A stretch of 64,000 nucleotides of DNA from Marinobacterium iners (GTDB taxonomy: Bacteria; Pseudomonadota; Gammaproteobacteria; Pseudomonadales; Balneatricaceae), in contig NZ_CP022297.1 of assembly GCF_017310015.1 (NCBI RefSeq), positions 3,906,001 through 3,970,000 on the forward strand, read 5' to 3'. Under the pieces are notes generated by a model. It saw nothing but the letters and a program-made list of their open reading frames with translations. It had not been told where the DNA came from and did no database searches. A program made the position numbers and the translations under genes. Shown here piece by piece: positions 53,123-62,382 of the stretch; positions within the stretch are counted from its first letter, which is position 1, and each line of letters begins with the position of its first letter.

Positions 53123-53935
53123 TCAACGCTGGCAGCGGCGACAGAATACAGTACTGCGCTGACCCAGCTTTATTTCGGTAAGGTGCTCGCCACAACCATT
53201 GCAGGGCTGACCACCTCGGCCATACACATCCAGCACCTGACTGAAGTAGCCAGGCTTGCCATCGCCCCCCACAAAGTCGCGCAAAGTGGTGCCTCCCTGT
53301 TCAATGGCGGCTGCAAGTACAGTCTTGATGGTTTCAACCAGTACCGACAGCCTCTCTGCAGAGATACGCCCCGCCGCTCGGCGTGGATCGATTCCGGCAC
53401 GATACAGGGCTTCATTGGCATAAATGTTACCGACCCCGACCACAACCTGCGCATTCATGATCAGGGCCTTGATTGCTGTTCTGCGCCCTTTGCAGGCGGT
53501 CTGCAGATACTCGGCGGTAAAGTCCTCGCTCAGCGGCTCCGGCCCCAGATGGGCCAGCAGGCTGTGTTCGGTACCGTTTTCCTGCCACAGCACGGCACCG
53601 AAGCGACGTGGATCAGTCAGCCGCAGCAGCTGCCCGGACGCCAGCACCAGATCCACATGGTCATGCTTGCCCGGAACCGTCCCCTGCGGCAGGATGCGCA
53701 GACTGCCTGACATACCCAGGTGCACGATCATCTGTCCTCGACTGAAACTCAGCAGCAGATACTTCGCACGCCGCTCGACGCACCGCACCTCATCACCTTC
53801 AACCCATTGTGCCAACTGCTCGGGAATGGGCCAGCGCAGTCTGGATTGACGCACCTCCAGCCGCGTGACACGCTGATGAACAATATGGGGCGCAATCCCA
53901 CGGCATGTGGTTTCAACTTCTGGCAACTCAGGCAT
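53123..53935 (-). CDS. mutM: Formamidopyrimidine-DNA glycosylase MutM (Fpg)
   Basis: A 270-residue DNA repair enzyme that removes 8-oxoguanine. The catalytic N-terminus PELPEVETTCRG is intact (Pro2, Glu3). Other marks are VHLGMSGSLR, GVGNIYANEALYRAGIDP and the C-terminal zinc finger with CNGCGE and CRRC. ATG 53935 is the only start that exposes Pro2. It overlaps the EamA transporter gene by 8 bases. Confidence 0.97.
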   Translation of the reverse strand: MPELPEVETTCRGIAPHIVHQRVTRLEVRQSRLRWPIPEQLAQWVEGDEVRCVERRAKYLLLSFSRGQMIVHLGMSGSLRILPQGTVPGKHDHVDLVLASGQLLRLTDPRRFGAVLWQENGTEHSLLAHLGPEPLSEDFTAEYLQTACKGRRTAIKALIMNAQVVVGVGNIYANEALYRAGIDPRRAAGRISAERLSVLVETIKTVLAAAIEQGGTTLRDFVGGDGKPGYFSQVLDVYGRGGQPCNGCGEHLTEIKLGQRSTVFCRRCQR

Positions 53936-54830
53936 GACCCTTCTCCCGTGAAGGCTTGGCAGGGCGCAGTACCAGATAAACACCGAATACCGCCAGCGCC
54001 ATGCCACCCAGCGCCAGCACCGACAGCTCTTCACCGAACAGCCACCAGGCTTCCAGTGCCGTTACGGGCGGCACCAGATAGAAGTAGCTGGCCACACGTG
54101 CCACTTCGCCCTCTCGGATCATCAACATCAGCAGCAGAATGGCACTGACCGACAGACCAAACACCAGCCACAGCAGGGCACCAATAAGCTCCGGGTGCCA
54201 TTCAACTTCTCGCGTTTCCAGACCAAAACTCAACAGCGCCATCATCAACGCCGTGGACAGGTACTGGAAAAAAGATCCCGTCAGCAGGTCCGTCCCCGCC
54301 CCGAAGCGCTTCTGGTACAGCGTGCCTACCGAAATACCCACCAACGCCACCATCGCTGCCAAAACGGCCTCAATGCGCACCTCAAAGTTGCCCGGCTGCA
54401 GCCCGCTGCCCAGCACCAGCACCACACCCAAAAGCCCCAGCAGCAGCCCGCCCCACTGGGGCCGGCGCAGGGTCTGCCCGGTCATCATCCAGGCCAAAAC
54501 CGCTGTCAGAACCGGTTGCAGCCCGACCAGAATGGAGGTCACACCCGCCGGCAGCTGCCATTTGATGGCGGCAAATACACCGCCCAGATAGCATCCATGC
54601 ACCAGCGCCCCTGCAACGAGCTGATGCATCGCCTGCGACGGCGAAGGCCAGCGGGCACGGAATATGAAGATAAACGCAAGGAACACGCCCAGCGTCAGCA
54701 GCATGCGGATCAGCAACAGGTTGAATGGCTCGATGTACGGCAGGCCGTAACGGGCACCGATAAAACCGGTACTCCACAGCAGTACAAACGCCAGGGGCAC
54801 AAAACGAATCAACGCGGGAGGAACAGACAT
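53928..54830 (-). CDS. EamA/DMT-superfamily transporter
   Basis: A 300-residue membrane protein with ten predicted helices in two five-helix EamA repeats. The first begins PLAFVLLWSTGFIGARYGLPY, the second near AAMVALVGISVGTLYQKRF. Members export metabolites such as amino acids; the substrate is not known. The start follows a GAAGGCCCCTGA region without a strong ribosome-binding site. It overlaps mutM, so the two share a message. Confidence 0.87.
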   Translation of the reverse strand: MSVPPALIRFVPLAFVLLWSTGFIGARYGLPYIEPFNLLLIRMLLTLGVFLAFIFIFRARWPSPSQAMHQLVAGALVHGCYLGGVFAAIKWQLPAGVTSILVGLQPVLTAVLAWMMTGQTLRRPQWGGLLLGLLGVVLVLGSGLQPGNFEVRIEAVLAAMVALVGISVGTLYQKRFGAGTDLLTGSFFQYLSTALMMALLSFGLETREVEWHPELIGALLWLVFGLSVSAILLLMLMIREGEVARVASYFYLVPPVTALEAWWLFGEELSVLALGGMALAVFGVYLVLRPAKPSREKGHA

Positions 54831-54891
54831 TCAGGGGCCTTCTGCACAGGAAACAAACCATACAACAACGGTCGGGTATACAGCATGCCAG

Positions 54892-54931
54892 AAAATAAAA
54901 AACCCCGCAGCACATTCAGCACTGCGGGGTT
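54892..54931 (-). terminator. Intrinsic terminator after rpmB-rpmG
   Basis: On the minus strand AACCCCGCAG (complementary to 54922-54931) pairs with CTGCGGGGTT (54901-54910), a 10-base-pair stem, followed by a U-rich run (TTTTATTTT, 54900-54892). It begins 25 bases after the rpmG stop. Confidence 0.85.
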
Positions 54932-54955
54932 CCGGGATCTCCGGTCCAGAACCAA

Positions 54956-55123
54956 TTACTTGATCTTGGCTTCCTTGTAGATCACGTGTTTGCGAACAAC
55001 CGGGTCGTATTTCTTGAATTCGAACTTGTCCGGGGTGTTACGCTTGTTCTTGTCGGTGGTGTAGAAGTGACCGGTTCCTGCAGAGGAAACCAGACGGATC
55101 TTCTCGCGTGCGCCTTTAGCCAT
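54956..55123 (-). CDS. rpmG: 50S ribosomal protein L33
   Basis: A 55-residue ribosomal protein, MAKGAREKIRLVSSAGTG at the start, then HFYTTDKNKRNTPDKFEFKKYDP and the end VIYKEAKIK, matching L33. It lacks the CxxC pairs of zinc-binding L33, so it is the zinc-independent form. The start has GAGGAG upstream. It follows rpmB by 13 bases, as in E. coli. Confidence 0.96.
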   Translation of the reverse strand: MAKGAREKIRLVSSAGTGHFYTTDKNKRNTPDKFEFKKYDPVVRKHVIYKEAKIK

Positions 55124-55136
55124 GATTCAAATCTCC

Positions 55137-55373
55137 TCAGACTTTCTCGCCACGGGCACGCAGTTCGGTCAGAACCGAATCGATACCCTTCTTGTCGATG
55201 ATACGCATGCCCTTGGAGGAAACACGCAGACGTACGAAACGGTTTTCGCTTTCTACCCAGAAACGGTGCCAATGCAGGTTCGGCAGGAAGCGACGACGCG
55301 TTTTACGGTTTGAGTGGGAAACGTTGTTCCCGGTTACCGGGCCTTTGCCCGTTACCATGCAAACTCGAGACAT
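55137..55373 (-). CDS. rpmB: 50S ribosomal protein L28
   Basis: A 78-residue ribosomal protein: SRVCMVTGKGPVTGNNVSHS at the start, NRKTRRRFLPNLHWHRFW in the middle and GIDSVLTELRARGEKV at the end, as in L28. It is the first gene of the rpmBG pair. The 198-base region upstream to radC carries a possible -10 TATGAT on the minus strand (55521-55516), without a clear -35. Confidence 0.97.
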   Translation of the reverse strand: MSRVCMVTGKGPVTGNNVSHSNRKTRRRFLPNLHWHRFWVESENRFVRLRVSSKGMRIIDKKGIDSVLTELRARGEKV

Positions 55374-55571
55374 AGTGACTAAACCTTTCTAACAAGGGTT
55401 ATGTTTACTTCTGTTCGATGTTTATTGGCCACACAACCGATGCGACCTCAGGCGGAGCGTCCCATACGAATAAGCCGGACAGAATACCGTACCATTAAGG
55501 AACAGAAGGCCGCATATCATACAGAAGCCAATGCAGCCACGCCAGCGAATTGTTGAATTTTTCACCAGCGG

Positions 55572-56246
55572 TCACAGCAGCCCGCGTTCGGCGAACGAAA
55601 CCGTTTCACCGTCACCGATCACCATATGATCCAGCACCCGGATATCAACCAGTCCCAGCGACTGAACCAGCCGATCGGTAATCTGCCGGTCGGCCTGCGA
55701 GGGCTCGGCCACGCCGGAAGGGTGGTTGTGCGCCAGGATCAGCGCCGCGGCATTATGCGCCAGCGCCAGTTTGACCACTTCGCGCGGATGCACACTGGCG
55801 GCATTGATGGTGCCATAGAACAGCGCCTCGTAGCGGATCACCCGGTGGCGGTTATCCAGCAGCAGGCAGGCGAACACTTCACGCGGCTCATGCCGCAGAC
55901 GACTGGCCAGATACTGACGCACCATGGTCGGGCTCTCCAGCGCCGACTCCCGCACCAGCTGAGCTTCCAGGTGACGCCGCGACATCTCCAGCACCGCCTG
56001 CAGCTGAACATACTTGGCCGGCCCCAGACCATGCGCTGTGCAGAAATCCGCCTGACTGCACTCCATCAGCGGTCGCAGGCCGCCGAAATGCTCCAGCAGT
56101 TGTCTCGCCAGATCTACCGCGCTGCAGCCCTGCACACCGGTGCGCAGAAAGATCGCCAGCAGCTCTGCATCTGACAGCGCGGCGGCACCCCGCGCCAGCA
56201 GTTTTTCCCTCGGCCTCTCTTCTGCCGGCCAGTCACTGATCGCCAT
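55572..56246 (-). CDS. radC: RadC family JAMM-domain protein
   Basis: A 224-residue protein. A helical N-terminal part with a helix-hairpin-helix (AHGLGPAKYVQLQAVLEM) precedes the JAB1/MPN metal domain with HNHPSGVAEPSQADRQIT. RadC was named for radiation sensitivity in E. coli, but that link was later withdrawn, and its role is unclear. ATG 56246 has GGAGGT just upstream; a GTG two codons earlier lies inside that site. It is divergent from coaBC, as in many gammaproteobacteria. Confidence 0.93.
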   Translation of the reverse strand: MAISDWPAEERPREKLLARGAAALSDAELLAIFLRTGVQGCSAVDLARQLLEHFGGLRPLMECSQADFCTAHGLGPAKYVQLQAVLEMSRRHLEAQLVRESALESPTMVRQYLASRLRHEPREVFACLLLDNRHRVIRYEALFYGTINAASVHPREVVKLALAHNAAALILAHNHPSGVAEPSQADRQITDRLVQSLGLVDIRVLDHMVIGDGETVSFAERGLL

Positions 56247-56356
56247 GCTCACCTCCCTGTGAGTGTGAATCCGGGCTGAATCGTCTACGCATTGCCCGGC
56301 TGAAGTGGTATCTTAACGCTCCAAACCAGAATGAGAAACTATCGGACATTCAGGGT

Positions 56357-57577
56357 ATGCACAGACTCACTAACCGGCAGATTCTGCTCGGAATCACCGG
56401 CGGCATTGCCGCCTACAAAAGTGCCGAACTGACCCGACTGCTCAAGGGCGCCGGGGCCGATGTACGCATTGTCATGACCGCCGCGGCAACCGAATTCATC
56501 ACCCCGCTGACACTGCAGGCACTGTCTGGACACCCGGTACATCAACATCTGCTCGACCCCGAAGCCGAAGCGGGCATGGGCCATATCGAACTGGCCAAAT
56601 GGGCCGACCTGATTCTGATCGCACCGGCCAGTGCGGACTTCATCGCCCGCTTCAGCGCCGGCATGGGTGACGATCTGCTGACTACCTTGTGTCTGGCCAC
56701 CGATGCACCCATCTGCCTGGCACCGGCGATGAATCAGGCGATGTGGCGCGACCCGCGCACCCAGCACAATATCCAGCAGCTGAGCCATCAGGGCGTCAAG
56801 GTGTTTGGTCCTGGGGTTGGTGCTCAGGCCTGTGGCGATACCGGCCCCGGACGCATGTTGGAGCCGGAAGAGCTAGCCGAACTGACCGCCGAGCAGTTTC
56901 AGCACGGTGCACTCAGTGGCAAACGGGTATTCATCACAGCCGGCCCCACTCGAGAGCCCCTGGACCCGGTGCGCTTCATCTCCAATCACAGCTCCGGCAA
57001 AATGGGCTATGCGCTGGCGGAAGCCGCTGCCGATGCCGGTGCTGATGTGCGCCTGATCAGCGGTCCTGTCAATCTGCCATCCCCCCCGCGAGTGGAGTGT
57101 GTTCAGGTGGAAAGCGCCGAACAGATGCTGGCCGCTTCGCTGGACGGCGTTGAGCAGTGCGATATTTTTATCGCCGCCGCTGCCGTGGCCGACTATCGCC
57201 CGGTGGCGGTCGCCGAACACAAGATCAAGAAAGGCAGTGAAGAGATCATGGAGCTGCGCCTGATCAAGAACCCGGATATCGTTGCCACGGTTGCCGGGCT
57301 GGAACGGCAGCGCCCCTTTACCGTGGGGTTTGCCGCCGAAACCCGTGACGTACTCGAATATGCCCGCAGCAAGCTGGAACGCAAGGGGCTGGATCTTATC
57401 ATTGCCAATGACGTGTCCAATCCCGATATCGGTTTCAACAGCGATGACAACGCCGTTACGCTGGTCAGTACAGCCACGACCCTGACCCTGCCACTGGGTC
57501 CGAAGCGGTTGCTGGCACGCCAGCTGATTGATCAGATCGCCGAGCATTTCCACCGCAAGAGCCAGAGAACAGAATGA
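56357..57577 (+). CDS. coaBC: Bifunctional CoaBC (phosphopantothenoylcysteine synthetase/decarboxylase)
   Basis: A 406-residue fused enzyme. The N-terminal flavoprotein CoaC (about 1-185) has ILLGITGGIAAYKSAEL, the catalytic His in MGHIELAKWAD, and APAMNQAMW. The C-terminal CoaB (about 190-400) has FITAGPTREPLDPVRFISNHSSGKMG, AAAVADYRP and IKKGSEEIMELRLIKNPDI-like substrate loops. It makes phosphopantetheine from phosphopantothenate, cysteine and CTP. It overlaps dut by 4 bases. Confidence 0.97.
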   Translation: MHRLTNRQILLGITGGIAAYKSAELTRLLKGAGADVRIVMTAAATEFITPLTLQALSGHPVHQHLLDPEAEAGMGHIELAKWADLILIAPASADFIARFSAGMGDDLLTTLCLATDAPICLAPAMNQAMWRDPRTQHNIQQLSHQGVKVFGPGVGAQACGDTGPGRMLEPEELAELTAEQFQHGALSGKRVFITAGPTREPLDPVRFISNHSSGKMGYALAEAAADAGADVRLISGPVNLPSPPRVECVQVESAEQMLAASLDGVEQCDIFIAAAAVADYRPVAVAEHKIKKGSEEIMELRLIKNPDIVATVAGLERQRPFTVGFAAETRDVLEYARSKLERKGLDLIIANDVSNPDIGFNSDDNAVTLVSTATTLTLPLGPKRLLARQLIDQIAEHFHRKSQRTE

Positions 57578-58029
57578 AAGCACTGCAAGTCAAGATTCTG
57601 AACGACCGCATCGGTCGTGACATCCCCCTGCCCGCCTACGCCACTGAAGGCTCCGCCGGTCTCGATCTGCGCGCCTGCCTTGATCAGGCACTGACGCTGG
57701 AGCCGGGGCAGACCGAGCTGATTCCTACGGGACTGGCGATCCACATCGCGGACCCGGGCCTGTGTGCCATGATCCTTCCGCGCTCGGGCCTCGGCCACAA
57801 GCACGGCATCGTATTGGGTAACCTGGTCGGTCTGATCGACTCTGACTATCAGGGCCAGCTATTTGTGTCCTGCTGGAACCGGGGCCAGACCACCTTCACC
57901 ATCGAGCCGGGTGAGCGTATCGCTCAGATGGTTCTGGTACCGGTGATGCAGGCCGAATTCGAGATTGTCGACGAATTCAGCAACTCTGAGCGCGGCGCGG
58001 GTGGCTTCGGCTCTTCCGGTCGCCACTGA
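57574..58029 (+). CDS. dut: dUTP diphosphatase Dut
   Basis: A 151-residue trimeric enzyme that hydrolyses dUTP to dUMP. All five motifs can be seen: GSAGLDLRAC, PRSGLGHKHGIVLGN, GLIDSDYQGQL, GERIAQMV and the C-terminal RGAGGFGSSGRH. The ATGA overlap with coaBC and the position before algC match the coaBC-dut-algC-argB run found in pseudomonads. Confidence 0.97.
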   Translation: MKALQVKILNDRIGRDIPLPAYATEGSAGLDLRACLDQALTLEPGQTELIPTGLAIHIADPGLCAMILPRSGLGHKHGIVLGNLVGLIDSDYQGQLFVSCWNRGQTTFTIEPGERIAQMVLVPVMQAEFEIVDEFSNSERGAGGFGSSGRH

Positions 58030-58070
58030 ATCAATCAGTAAACACTTACTCACGACAGGGAACAGTATCA

Positions 58071-59459
58071 ATGCCCTATCCGTTACAGCAGTTCGACCGT
58101 GACATTTTTCGGGCCTACGATATCCGCGGTATCGTTGGTCAGTCGCTGACCGATGCAACCGTGTATCACATTGGTCGCGCCTTTGCCGCTGCAGCCGCTG
58201 CACGCAACATTCGTGAAGTCGTCGTTGCCGCCGACGGTCGCCTTTCCGGCCCGTCACTGAAGCAGATTCTGATTCAGGGACTGACCGACAGCGGCTGTCA
58301 GGTGCTGGATATCGGCTATGTACCCACACCGGTACTGTATTTTGCCGCGCACCAGCGTGACGACCAGACCGGCATCATGATCACCGGCAGCCACAACCCG
58401 GCTGACTATAACGGCTTCAAGATGATGCTCGGTGGCGAAACCCTGTCCGGCGATCAGATCCAGGATCTGGCCCGTTGCATCGAGCAGCAGGCGTACGTGG
58501 ACGGCACCGGTGCCGCTCAGCCACTGGCAATCGAGCGCGCCTACAGCGAGCTCATCCTGAAGGATATCAATCTCAAGCGTCCGATGAAGGTGGTGGTGGA
58601 CTGCGGCAACGGCATCGCCGGCGGTATCGCGCCCGATCTGCTGGAACAGCTGGGCTGCGAGGTGATTCCGCTGTTCTGTGAGGTGGATGGCACCTTTCCC
58701 AACCATCATCCCGACCCAGGCAAACTGAAAAACCTGCAGGATGCCATTGCAGCAGTCAATGAACATCAGGCCGATCTGGGGCTGGCGTTTGACGGTGACG
58801 GCGATCGCGTTGGCGTGATTACGCCATCCGGCCATGTGGTCTATCCAGACCGGGTGATGATGCTGTTCGCCGAGGACGTTTTAAGCCGCAATCCGGGGGC
58901 CGAAATTCTGTTCGATGTGAAGTGCTCCCGCCTGCTGCCGCAGGTGATCGAGCAGGCCGGCGGCAAAGCTACCATGTGGAAAACCGGCCATTCGCTGATC
59001 AAGCGTCAGATGAAGGCGTGTGGCGCTCTGCTGGCAGGTGAGATGAGCGGCCACATCTTCTTCAAGGAGCGCTGGTACGGCTTTGATGACGGCCTCTACA
59101 GCGCTGCTCGTCTGTTGGAGATTCTGTCCGGCCGTTATGAGGATGCCGATGCCATCTTCAGCGCCTATCCGGAAGATATCAGCACCCCGGAGATCAATAT
59201 CGAGGTGCGTGAAGACAACAAGTTCGCGCTGGTTGAAGCGCTGCAGCAGGCGGCGTTCCCCGGCGGCAATGTCAGTCACATTGATGGTGTGCGTGTCGAC
59301 TATGCTGATGGCTGGGGCCTGATGCGTGCGTCCAACACCACACCGGTATTGGTTCTGCGCTTTGAGGCGGAGAATGACGCGGCGCTGTCCCGTATCAAGC
59401 ATGAATTCCAGTCGCGCCTGAGCGCGATCGATCCCGGTCTGCTGATTCCCGATGCCTGA
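58071..59459 (+). CDS. algC: Phosphomannomutase/phosphoglucomutase AlgC
   Basis: A 462-residue alpha-D-phosphohexomutase that interconverts 1- and 6-phosphates of mannose and glucose for lipopolysaccharide and exopolysaccharide synthesis. Domains in order show FRAYDIRGIVGQSL, the phosphoserine loop TGSHNPADYNG, the metal loop AFDGDGDRVGV, sugar-binding GEMSGHIFF, and the phosphate-binding RASNTTPVLVLRFE. It is a single-domain AlgC without the N-terminal extension seen in some pseudomonads. Confidence 0.95.
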   Translation: MPYPLQQFDRDIFRAYDIRGIVGQSLTDATVYHIGRAFAAAAAARNIREVVVAADGRLSGPSLKQILIQGLTDSGCQVLDIGYVPTPVLYFAAHQRDDQTGIMITGSHNPADYNGFKMMLGGETLSGDQIQDLARCIEQQAYVDGTGAAQPLAIERAYSELILKDINLKRPMKVVVDCGNGIAGGIAPDLLEQLGCEVIPLFCEVDGTFPNHHPDPGKLKNLQDAIAAVNEHQADLGLAFDGDGDRVGVITPSGHVVYPDRVMMLFAEDVLSRNPGAEILFDVKCSRLLPQVIEQAGGKATMWKTGHSLIKRQMKACGALLAGEMSGHIFFKERWYGFDDGLYSAARLLEILSGRYEDADAIFSAYPEDISTPEINIEVREDNKFALVEALQQAAFPGGNVSHIDGVRVDYADGWGLMRASNTTPVLVLRFEAENDAALSRIKHEFQSRLSAIDPGLLIPDA

Positions 59460-59487
59460 CCGGCACTTATATATGCAAGGAGAGAAT

Positions 59488-60390
59488 ATGCCTCTGTCCC
59501 GTGAACAAGCCATGTCGACCGCTCACATTCTGTCGGTCGCCCTGCCCTACATCCAGCAGTTTGTCGGCAAGACCATCGTCATCAAGTACGGCGGCAACGC
59601 CATGATCGACGAAAAGCTCAAGGCCAGCTTTGCCCGCGATATCGTGATGATGAAGCTGATCGGCATCAACCCGATCGTGGTCCACGGCGGCGGACCGCAG
59701 ATCGGCAGCCTGCTGGAACAGCTGAAAATCGAGTCCCACTTCATCAACGGCATGCGTGTGACCGACTCCAAGACCATGGACGTGGTTGAGATGGTGCTGG
59801 GCGGCATGGTCAACAAGGAAATTGTGGGCCTGATCAACTCCGCCGGCGGCAAGGCGATCGGCCTGACCGGCAAGGATGGTGAACTGCTGCGGGCACGCAA
59901 GCTGAAGGTCAAGCACAAGACCCCAGAAATGGAGGCGCCCGAAATCATCGATATCGGCCATGTGGGCGAGGTCGAGAGCGTCAACGTCAAGGTGCTTGGG
60001 ATGCTGGAGAACTCCGACTTTATTCCCGTCATCGCCCCGATCGGTGTGGGTGAAGACGGCCATGCCTACAACATCAATGCGGACCTGGTAGCCGGCAAGG
60101 TGGCAGAAGTACTGAGGGCCGAGAAGCTGATGCTGCTGACCAATATCGCAGGCCTGCTGGACAAGAACGGCAAGGTTCTGACCGGACTGACCACTGCGCA
60201 GGTAGACGAGCTGATCGCTGATGGCACCATCTATGGCGGCATGCTGCCCAAGATCGATTGCGCCCTGAGCGCCGTGAAAAGCGGTGTTCGCAGTGCACAC
60301 ATCATCGATGGCCGGGTCGAGCACGCCTGCATGCTGGAGATCTTCACCGATGAAGGTGTCGGTACTCTGATCACCAACAAGGCACTGTGA
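59488..60390 (+). CDS. argB: Acetylglutamate kinase ArgB
   Basis: A 300-residue kinase for the second step of arginine synthesis. It has IVIKYGGNAMID, VVHGGGPQIGSLLEQL, GLTGKDGELLRARK, and ATP-binding NINADLVAGKVAEVL and GGMLPKIDCALSAVKSGV. The N-terminal helix SREQAMSTAHILSVALPYIQQF is typical of the arginine-inhibited, hexameric type. ATG 59488 has AAGGAGAG upstream. The window thus holds both arginine synthesis (argB) and degradation (astA) genes. Confidence 0.97.
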   Translation: MPLSREQAMSTAHILSVALPYIQQFVGKTIVIKYGGNAMIDEKLKASFARDIVMMKLIGINPIVVHGGGPQIGSLLEQLKIESHFINGMRVTDSKTMDVVEMVLGGMVNKEIVGLINSAGGKAIGLTGKDGELLRARKLKVKHKTPEMEAPEIIDIGHVGEVESVNVKVLGMLENSDFIPVIAPIGVGEDGHAYNINADLVAGKVAEVLRAEKLMLLTNIAGLLDKNGKVLTGLTTAQVDELIADGTIYGGMLPKIDCALSAVKSGVRSAHIIDGRVEHACMLEIFTDEGVGTLITNKAL

Positions 60391-60397
60391 CAGGCGG

Positions 60398-61012
60398 ATG
60401 ATGAGCGACAAGGAACAGAAAATTTCACGCCGCGAGCAGATTCTGCAGGCGCTGGCACAGATGCTGGAAAACAACCCGGGGCAACGGATCACCACCGCGG
60501 CCCTGGCGCGTGAGGTGGGCGTGTCTGAGGCGGCCCTCTACCGTCACTTCCCGAGCAAGGCACGCATGTTCGAAGGATTGATCGGCTTTATCGAAGAGAC
60601 TCTGTTCTCGCGCATTACGCTGATCACTCAGTCAGATGTGGGCGGCGTGCGCCAGTGTGAGCAGGTTCTGACCCTGCTGCTGGCATTCGTGGAAAAGAAC
60701 CCGGGCATGGCCCGGATTCTGACGGGTGACGCCCTTTCGGGTGAAACCGAGCGCCTGCGAGTACGCATCAACCAGTTGTTCGAACGACTGGAAACCCAGT
60801 TGAAGCAGATCATGCGAGAGGCAGAGGTGCGTGAGGGGCTGCGTACGGAGATCCCTGCCGGCTCGGCTGCCAACCTGATGCTGGCTGCAGCCGAGGGTCG
60901 TATCCGTCAGTTTGTGCGCAGCGAATTCAAACGCCGTCCGACCGAGTTCTGGCCTGAGCAGTGGGCGCGGCTGGGAACCGGGCTGTACCGCGCACCCGCC
61001 GCCTCGGCATAA
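60398..61012 (+). CDS. slmA: Nucleoid occlusion factor SlmA
   Basis: A 204-residue TetR-family protein. The helix-turn-helix RITTAALAREVGVSEAALYRHFPSKARMFEGLI and the C-terminal helical domain match SlmA, which binds DNA and blocks FtsZ ring assembly over the nucleoid. It lies 7 bases after argB; the coaBC-dut-algC-argB-slmA order is conserved in relatives. Two ATGs are in tandem, so the start is uncertain by one codon. Confidence 0.94.
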   Translation: MMSDKEQKISRREQILQALAQMLENNPGQRITTAALAREVGVSEAALYRHFPSKARMFEGLIGFIEETLFSRITLITQSDVGGVRQCEQVLTLLLAFVEKNPGMARILTGDALSGETERLRVRINQLFERLETQLKQIMREAEVREGLRTEIPAGSAANLMLAAAEGRIRQFVRSEFKRRPTEFWPEQWARLGTGLYRAPAASA

Positions 61013-61021
61013 CGAAGGGCG

Positions 61022-62359
61022 TCAACCCTCGGAGCCTGCCTCAGCAGGCTCCCGCTTCAGGATGTGCATCGCCTTGAGCAGATTCAGCGATTCGTACAAC
61101 TGATAGTCTCGCTCAGCAAGATCACGACTGCTCGAGCTCTGCTCTGACTGAACGTTCTCCGCATTTCCATTTTCCAGATGCCCTGCAAGATTGCGCTCCT
61201 TTACACCCACCTCCTTACGGATCCCGGTGAGCTTGCCCTCATCTACCCGCAGATCAGGCGTAATACCCTGCGCCTGAATGGAACGCCCACCAGGGGTATA
61301 GTAACGTGCGGTTGTCAGCTTGATCGCACGCTCCCCCCCCAATGGCAACACGGTCTGTACCGATCCTTTGCCAAAGCTGTCTGTCCCCATGATGATGGCA
61401 CGTTTGTGATCCTGCAGAGCGCCTGCCACAATTTCAGACGCCGAGGCTGAACCACCGTTTATCAGCACCACCAGCGGCGTATTGGCGGCCGCTGTCTGGG
61501 CATTGGCATTGAAGCGCAGCTCGGAGTTTGGCAGCCGGCCTTCGGTATAGACGATCAGGCCTGAGTCAAGGAATGCATTGCTTACCTCAACCGCTGCCTG
61601 CAATACCCCACCGGGATTATTGCGCAGATCCAGTACCAGCCCCTGCAGTGGCGCTGCCTGCTGCATCTCATTAATCGCCTTGACCAGGTCTTCACCGGTA
61701 TGGGACTGGAACTGGGATACCCGCAGATAACCGTAACCCGGCTCAAGCAGTTCATGACGCACGCTGGTCACCTTGATCACGTCGCGTACGATTTCCAGTT
61801 CAAACGGCTTGTCCTCTCCATCACGCATGATGGTCAGGCGGATGCCGGTACCTACTTCTCCACGCATCAGTTCAACGGCCTGATTCAAGTCCATCCCCTG
61901 CACCGGTACATCGTCGAGCTTGATGATAAGGTCACCGGCGCGTACACCGGCACGCTGTGCAGGTGTACCATCGATCGGGGCTATCACGCGAATGAAGCCG
62001 TCTTCCTGTCCCACTTCGATGCCAAGGCCGCCAAATTCACCACGGGTATGAACCTGCAGGCTTTCGAACGCCTCAGGTTCCAGATAGGCGGAATGCGGGT
62101 CAAGGCCTGCCAGCATGCCGCGAATGGCATCTTCAAGCAGCTGCCGGTCATCAACCGGCTCCACATAGGCCTGCTTGATGCGGTCAAATACATCCGCAAA
62201 CATCCGCAATTCTTCCAGCGGCAGAGTTTTCTCTGTCGTCTCTGCAGCAGCACTGGGCTCAGCTGACGCTTGCTGAGCCAGTGGACCAAAGAAAGGCAGT
62301 AAACTCAGCGCCGTGATGGCTGTGGCAGTTGCCAGCGGTGTACGCCCGTAGAGCTTCAT
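61022..62359 (-). CDS. ctpA: C-terminal processing peptidase (S41, CtpA type)
   Basis: A 445-residue secreted serine protease. A signal peptide (ATAITALSLLPFFGPLAQQASA) is followed by the PDZ domain (about 85-175, RGEFGGLGIEVG) and the S41 core with catalytic Ser in GGSASASEIVAGAL and Lys in TDSFGKGSVQT. CtpA proteases degrade murein hydrolases with an adaptor lipoprotein in Pseudomonas. It follows envC by 23 bases. It converges with slmA, and its last codons hold a strong 9-base-pair hairpin. Confidence 0.94.
   Translation of the reverse strand: MKLYGRTPLATATAITALSLLPFFGPLAQQASAEPSAAAETTEKTLPLEELRMFADVFDRIKQAYVEPVDDRQLLEDAIRGMLAGLDPHSAYLEPEAFESLQVHTRGEFGGLGIEVGQEDGFIRVIAPIDGTPAQRAGVRAGDLIIKLDDVPVQGMDLNQAVELMRGEVGTGIRLTIMRDGEDKPFELEIVRDVIKVTSVRHELLEPGYGYLRVSQFQSHTGEDLVKAINEMQQAAPLQGLVLDLRNNPGGVLQAAVEVSNAFLDSGLIVYTEGRLPNSELRFNANAQTAAANTPLVVLINGGSASASEIVAGALQDHKRAIIMGTDSFGKGSVQTVLPLGGERAIKLTTARYYTPGGRSIQAQGITPDLRVDEGKLTGIRKEVGVKERNLAGHLENGNAENVQSEQSSSSRDLAERDYQLYESLNLLKAMHILKREPAEAGSEG
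61031..61052. terminator. Perfect hairpin at the slmA/ctpA convergent ends
   Basis: GGAGCCTGC (61031-61039) and GCAGGCTCC (61044-61052) pair perfectly around a CTCA loop, within the last ctpA codons and 18 bases after the slmA stop. There is no U-tract. It may impede transcription from both directions. Confidence 0.45.
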
Positions 62360-62382
62360 AAGTGTGTTCCCTGCATGGTGAA

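Noticed and set aside
59467..60495. Minus-strand frame of 342 codons antisense to argB
   Set aside because: ArgB motifs are intact on the plus strand and no family features are seen in the antisense product.
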